NCBI GenBank assembly: GCA_028288315.1
Contig: JAQBNY010000012.1
Location: 1-7,845 of the forward strand
Source: Mucilaginibacter sp.
Lineage (GTDB): Bacteria > Bacteroidota > Bacteroidia > Sphingobacteriales > Sphingobacteriaceae
Direction: 5' to 3'
DNA length: 7,845 nucleotides
Below, piece after piece: positions 6,612 to 7,845 of this stretch. The notes below the pieces were generated by a model. The model was not told the DNA's origin and made no database searches. It saw nothing but the letters and a program-made list of their open reading frames with translations. The translations under genes were made by a program, and so were the position numbers. Positions within the stretch are counted from its first letter, which is position 1; every line of letters starts with the position of its first letter.

Positions 6612-7271
6612 ATGAATACAGGCGCAAAAGATGTTTTGTACAGGGTTAGATATTTTCTGATACCTTATATTGTGATTTTATGCGCCTGTTTGGTGCTTAA
6701 ACTATTCTTTACCCGATCTGAGATCTACTTTGCGGTGAACGGAGTGTACAGTAACTGGGCCGATTACGGCGCGCCTTACGTTACCGATATTGGCGATGGT
6801 ATCACCATTATAGTGCTTTCGGTAATATTAGCACTGTTCAGCTACCGGCATGCATTTTTGCTGGTAAGCAGTTATGCCATAACATCTATAACAGCGCAAA
6901 TATTAAAATACAGCTTTAACTTGCCCCGCCCAAAAGCATATTTTAGTAACCAGTTGGATAAGATACATTTTGTTAAGGGCCTATATGTTCTTAGTGTGCA
7001 CAGTTTCCCGTCGGGGCATACGGTTACAGCATTTTCTGCAGGGGTAGTAATCACGTATCTGGTTAGAAATAAAATGTGGGCGGTATTATTATTAGGGATA
7101 GCTGTAGCGGTTGGCTACTCGCGTATGTACCTGAGCCAGCATTTTTTTGAGGATGTGCTGGCGGGCTCGGCCATTGGGGTTATGGTTACTATATTATGGT
7201 TAAGCTGGGTTGACCGCCGCGAATTTATTAACAGCCCACAGTGGTGCCGCGGGCTGCTCAAAAAATCTTAA
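6612..7271 (+). CDS. PAP2-family membrane phosphatase
   Basis: A 219-residue integral membrane phosphatase of the PAP2 (phosphatidic acid phosphatase type 2) family. These enzymes remove phosphate from lipid phosphates such as phosphatidic acid, phosphatidylglycerophosphate or undecaprenyl pyrophosphate at the outer face of the inner membrane. All three catalytic motifs are intact: K-x6-RP (K99 to R106-P107, in KYSFNLPRP), PSGH (133-136), and SR-x5-H-x3-D (S170, R171, H177, D181). By family knowledge H136 is the general acid and H177 the nucleophile. Hydrophobic segments lie near residues 14-33, 63-76, 80-96, 138-151, 156-169 and 185-199. An in-frame TTG at 6603 would add three residues, but it lies inside the probable -7 box, so ATG at 6612 is preferred. 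The gene is divergent from the amino acid permease and overlaps the next gene's stop by four bases. It could act as a PgpB-like or UppP-like enzyme; sequence alone does not decide. Confidence 0.92.
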   Translation: MNTGAKDVLYRVRYFLIPYIVILCACLVLKLFFTRSEIYFAVNGVYSNWADYGAPYVTDIGDGITIIVLSVILALFSYRHAFLLVSSYAITSITAQILKYSFNLPRPKAYFSNQLDKIHFVKGLYVLSVHSFPSGHTVTAFSAGVVITYLVRNKMWAVLLLGIAVAVGYSRMYLSQHFFEDVLAGSAIGVMVTILWLSWVDRREFINSPQWCRGLLKKS

Positions 7272-7845
7272 TTATGTACGTGGTGCTTCTTTTTCCTTCT
7301 CACCAAAACAATAATTATTATTAGCAGAAAAAGCACTCCACCGCCGTATATGCCAATTTTAGCACCCTGCGAAAGTCCTTTAGCGTTACTTAAATATTGG
7401 TCGGTACGCTTTAACTCCGAAGATAATTTGATAGAGCTTGCAAATGCCTTATACTCGTCTTTTACTACATCCTGCCTTGCTTCTTCATAAAAATATTCAA
7501 AAGTGTAGGTTACATCCTGCGTATAAATAATAATAAAGTTACGCAGCTTAACACCTGCACCTTCATCTGTTGACAGGGTAAATGTTTTTGCTTTTAAATG
7601 ACCTATTGTAGTATCACGCACATATTGCGCACTGCCGCCCGATGTTTGGCCTTTAATGCCATTAATATAATCTTTTAATACCTTATTCAGGTCGCGTTCT
7701 TTTTCAAGTGGCTTGTTCCCGTTGGCGTTGGGTGCGCGTATTACCACCATGAAACCATATTGGGCATTAGCTGAATATGTTGTTTGGCCTAACGTATCTT
7801 TCCTTATATATTTCTCGGGTAATGAAACACTAACCAGGCTATCAA
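7268..7845 (-). CDS. Protein of unknown function with C-terminal membrane anchor; 5' end outside window
   Basis: The minus-strand frame is open from the right edge to TAA at 7268-7270, about 191 codons, so this is the C-terminal part of a longer protein. The Met at 7750 is internal, because 31 further sense codons precede it without a stop. The visible part begins DSLVSVSLPEKYIRKDTLGQ and continues as an alternating polar/hydrophobic, probably beta-rich domain to about the segment AFASSIKLSSELKR. A glycine-led single membrane segment follows (IGIYGGGVLFLLIIIIVLV), then a strongly basic, histidine-containing tail RRKKKHHVHN. By the positive-inside rule the soluble domain would face the periplasm or outside and the tail the cytoplasm. 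The pattern of 'SLPEKY ... FASSIKL' is reminiscent of PsbP/DcrB-like folds, which is a guess from texture only. I do not recognise a named family. It converges on the PAP2 gene with a four-base overlap. Confidence 0.8.
   Translation of the reverse strand, partial: DSLVSVSLPEKYIRKDTLGQTTYSANAQYGFMVVIRAPNANGNKPLEKERDLNKVLKDYINGIKGQTSGGSAQYVRDTTIGHLKAKTFTLSTDEGAGVKLRNFIIIYTQDVTYTFEYFYEEARQDVVKDEYKAFASSIKLSSELKRTDQYLSNAKGLSQGAKIGIYGGGVLFLLIIIIVLVRRKKKHHVHN

Noticed and set aside
7232..7256. Inverted repeat CAGCCC...GGGCTG at the 3' end of the PAP2 gene, considered as a terminator
   Set aside because: The stem is only 6 base pairs with a 13-base loop, it lies within coding sequence, and no T tract follows on either strand.
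1..7845. A new defence, mobile or biosynthetic system
   Set aside because: All genes but two fall into familiar housekeeping or envelope families, and nothing links them into a new multi-component system.

Overview
The window looks like an ordinary chromosomal stretch from a Bacteroidota bacterium, most likely of the Sphingobacteriaceae (Mucilaginibacter/Pedobacter type). Three things suggest this: a protein ending in a type A sorting domain of the Bacteroidota-specific type IX secretion system (T9SS); promoter-like boxes matching the Bacteroidota -7 consensus TAnnTTTG rather than the proteobacterial -10; and AT-rich intergenic DNA with few clear Shine-Dalgarno sites. The genus is an inference from style, not a match I could test.

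Layout from left to right. Positions 1-2323 hold three minus-strand genes. Read in the direction of transcription they are a small secreted protein that is little more than a signal peptide plus a T9SS sorting domain (1823-2323), a FAHD1-like fumarylacetoacetate-hydrolase-family enzyme (1068-1679), and a secreted M23/LytM peptidase (from 1078 leftwards, 3' end outside the window). The last two overlap by 11 bases and are probably co-translated. A 190-base divergent promoter region separates them from a plus-strand Kup potassium transporter that starts at GTG (2514-4490).

The kup gene ends in a strong GAAA-loop terminator. The 319-base gap that follows (4491-4809) has no gene. It holds the kup terminator, two copies of a REP-like palindromic repeat, and a second terminator facing the other way. 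That second terminator serves a minus-strand APC-family amino acid permease of the cationic-amino-acid-transporter type (4810-6528).

A short divergent promoter region (6529-6611) then leads to a plus-strand PAP2 membrane phosphatase with all three catalytic motifs (6612-7271). Its promoter lies so close to the ATG that the message may be leaderless. The phosphatase gene converges on a minus-strand gene for a protein of unknown function with a C-terminal membrane anchor (7268 to beyond 7845). The two genes share the four bases TTAA as overlapping stop codons.

The genes are mostly envelope and housekeeping functions: potassium uptake, amino acid uptake, lipid or isoprenoid pyrophosphate dephosphorylation, peptidoglycan or envelope peptidase, and keto-acid clean-up. 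I see no tRNA, rRNA, CRISPR array, phage gene, transposase gene or defence cassette, and no convincing new multi-gene system. The points most worth a second look are the paired palindromic repeats, the mini T9SS cargo protein, the cysteine-bearing N-terminal extension of the M23 peptidase, and the probably leaderless PAP2 gene.
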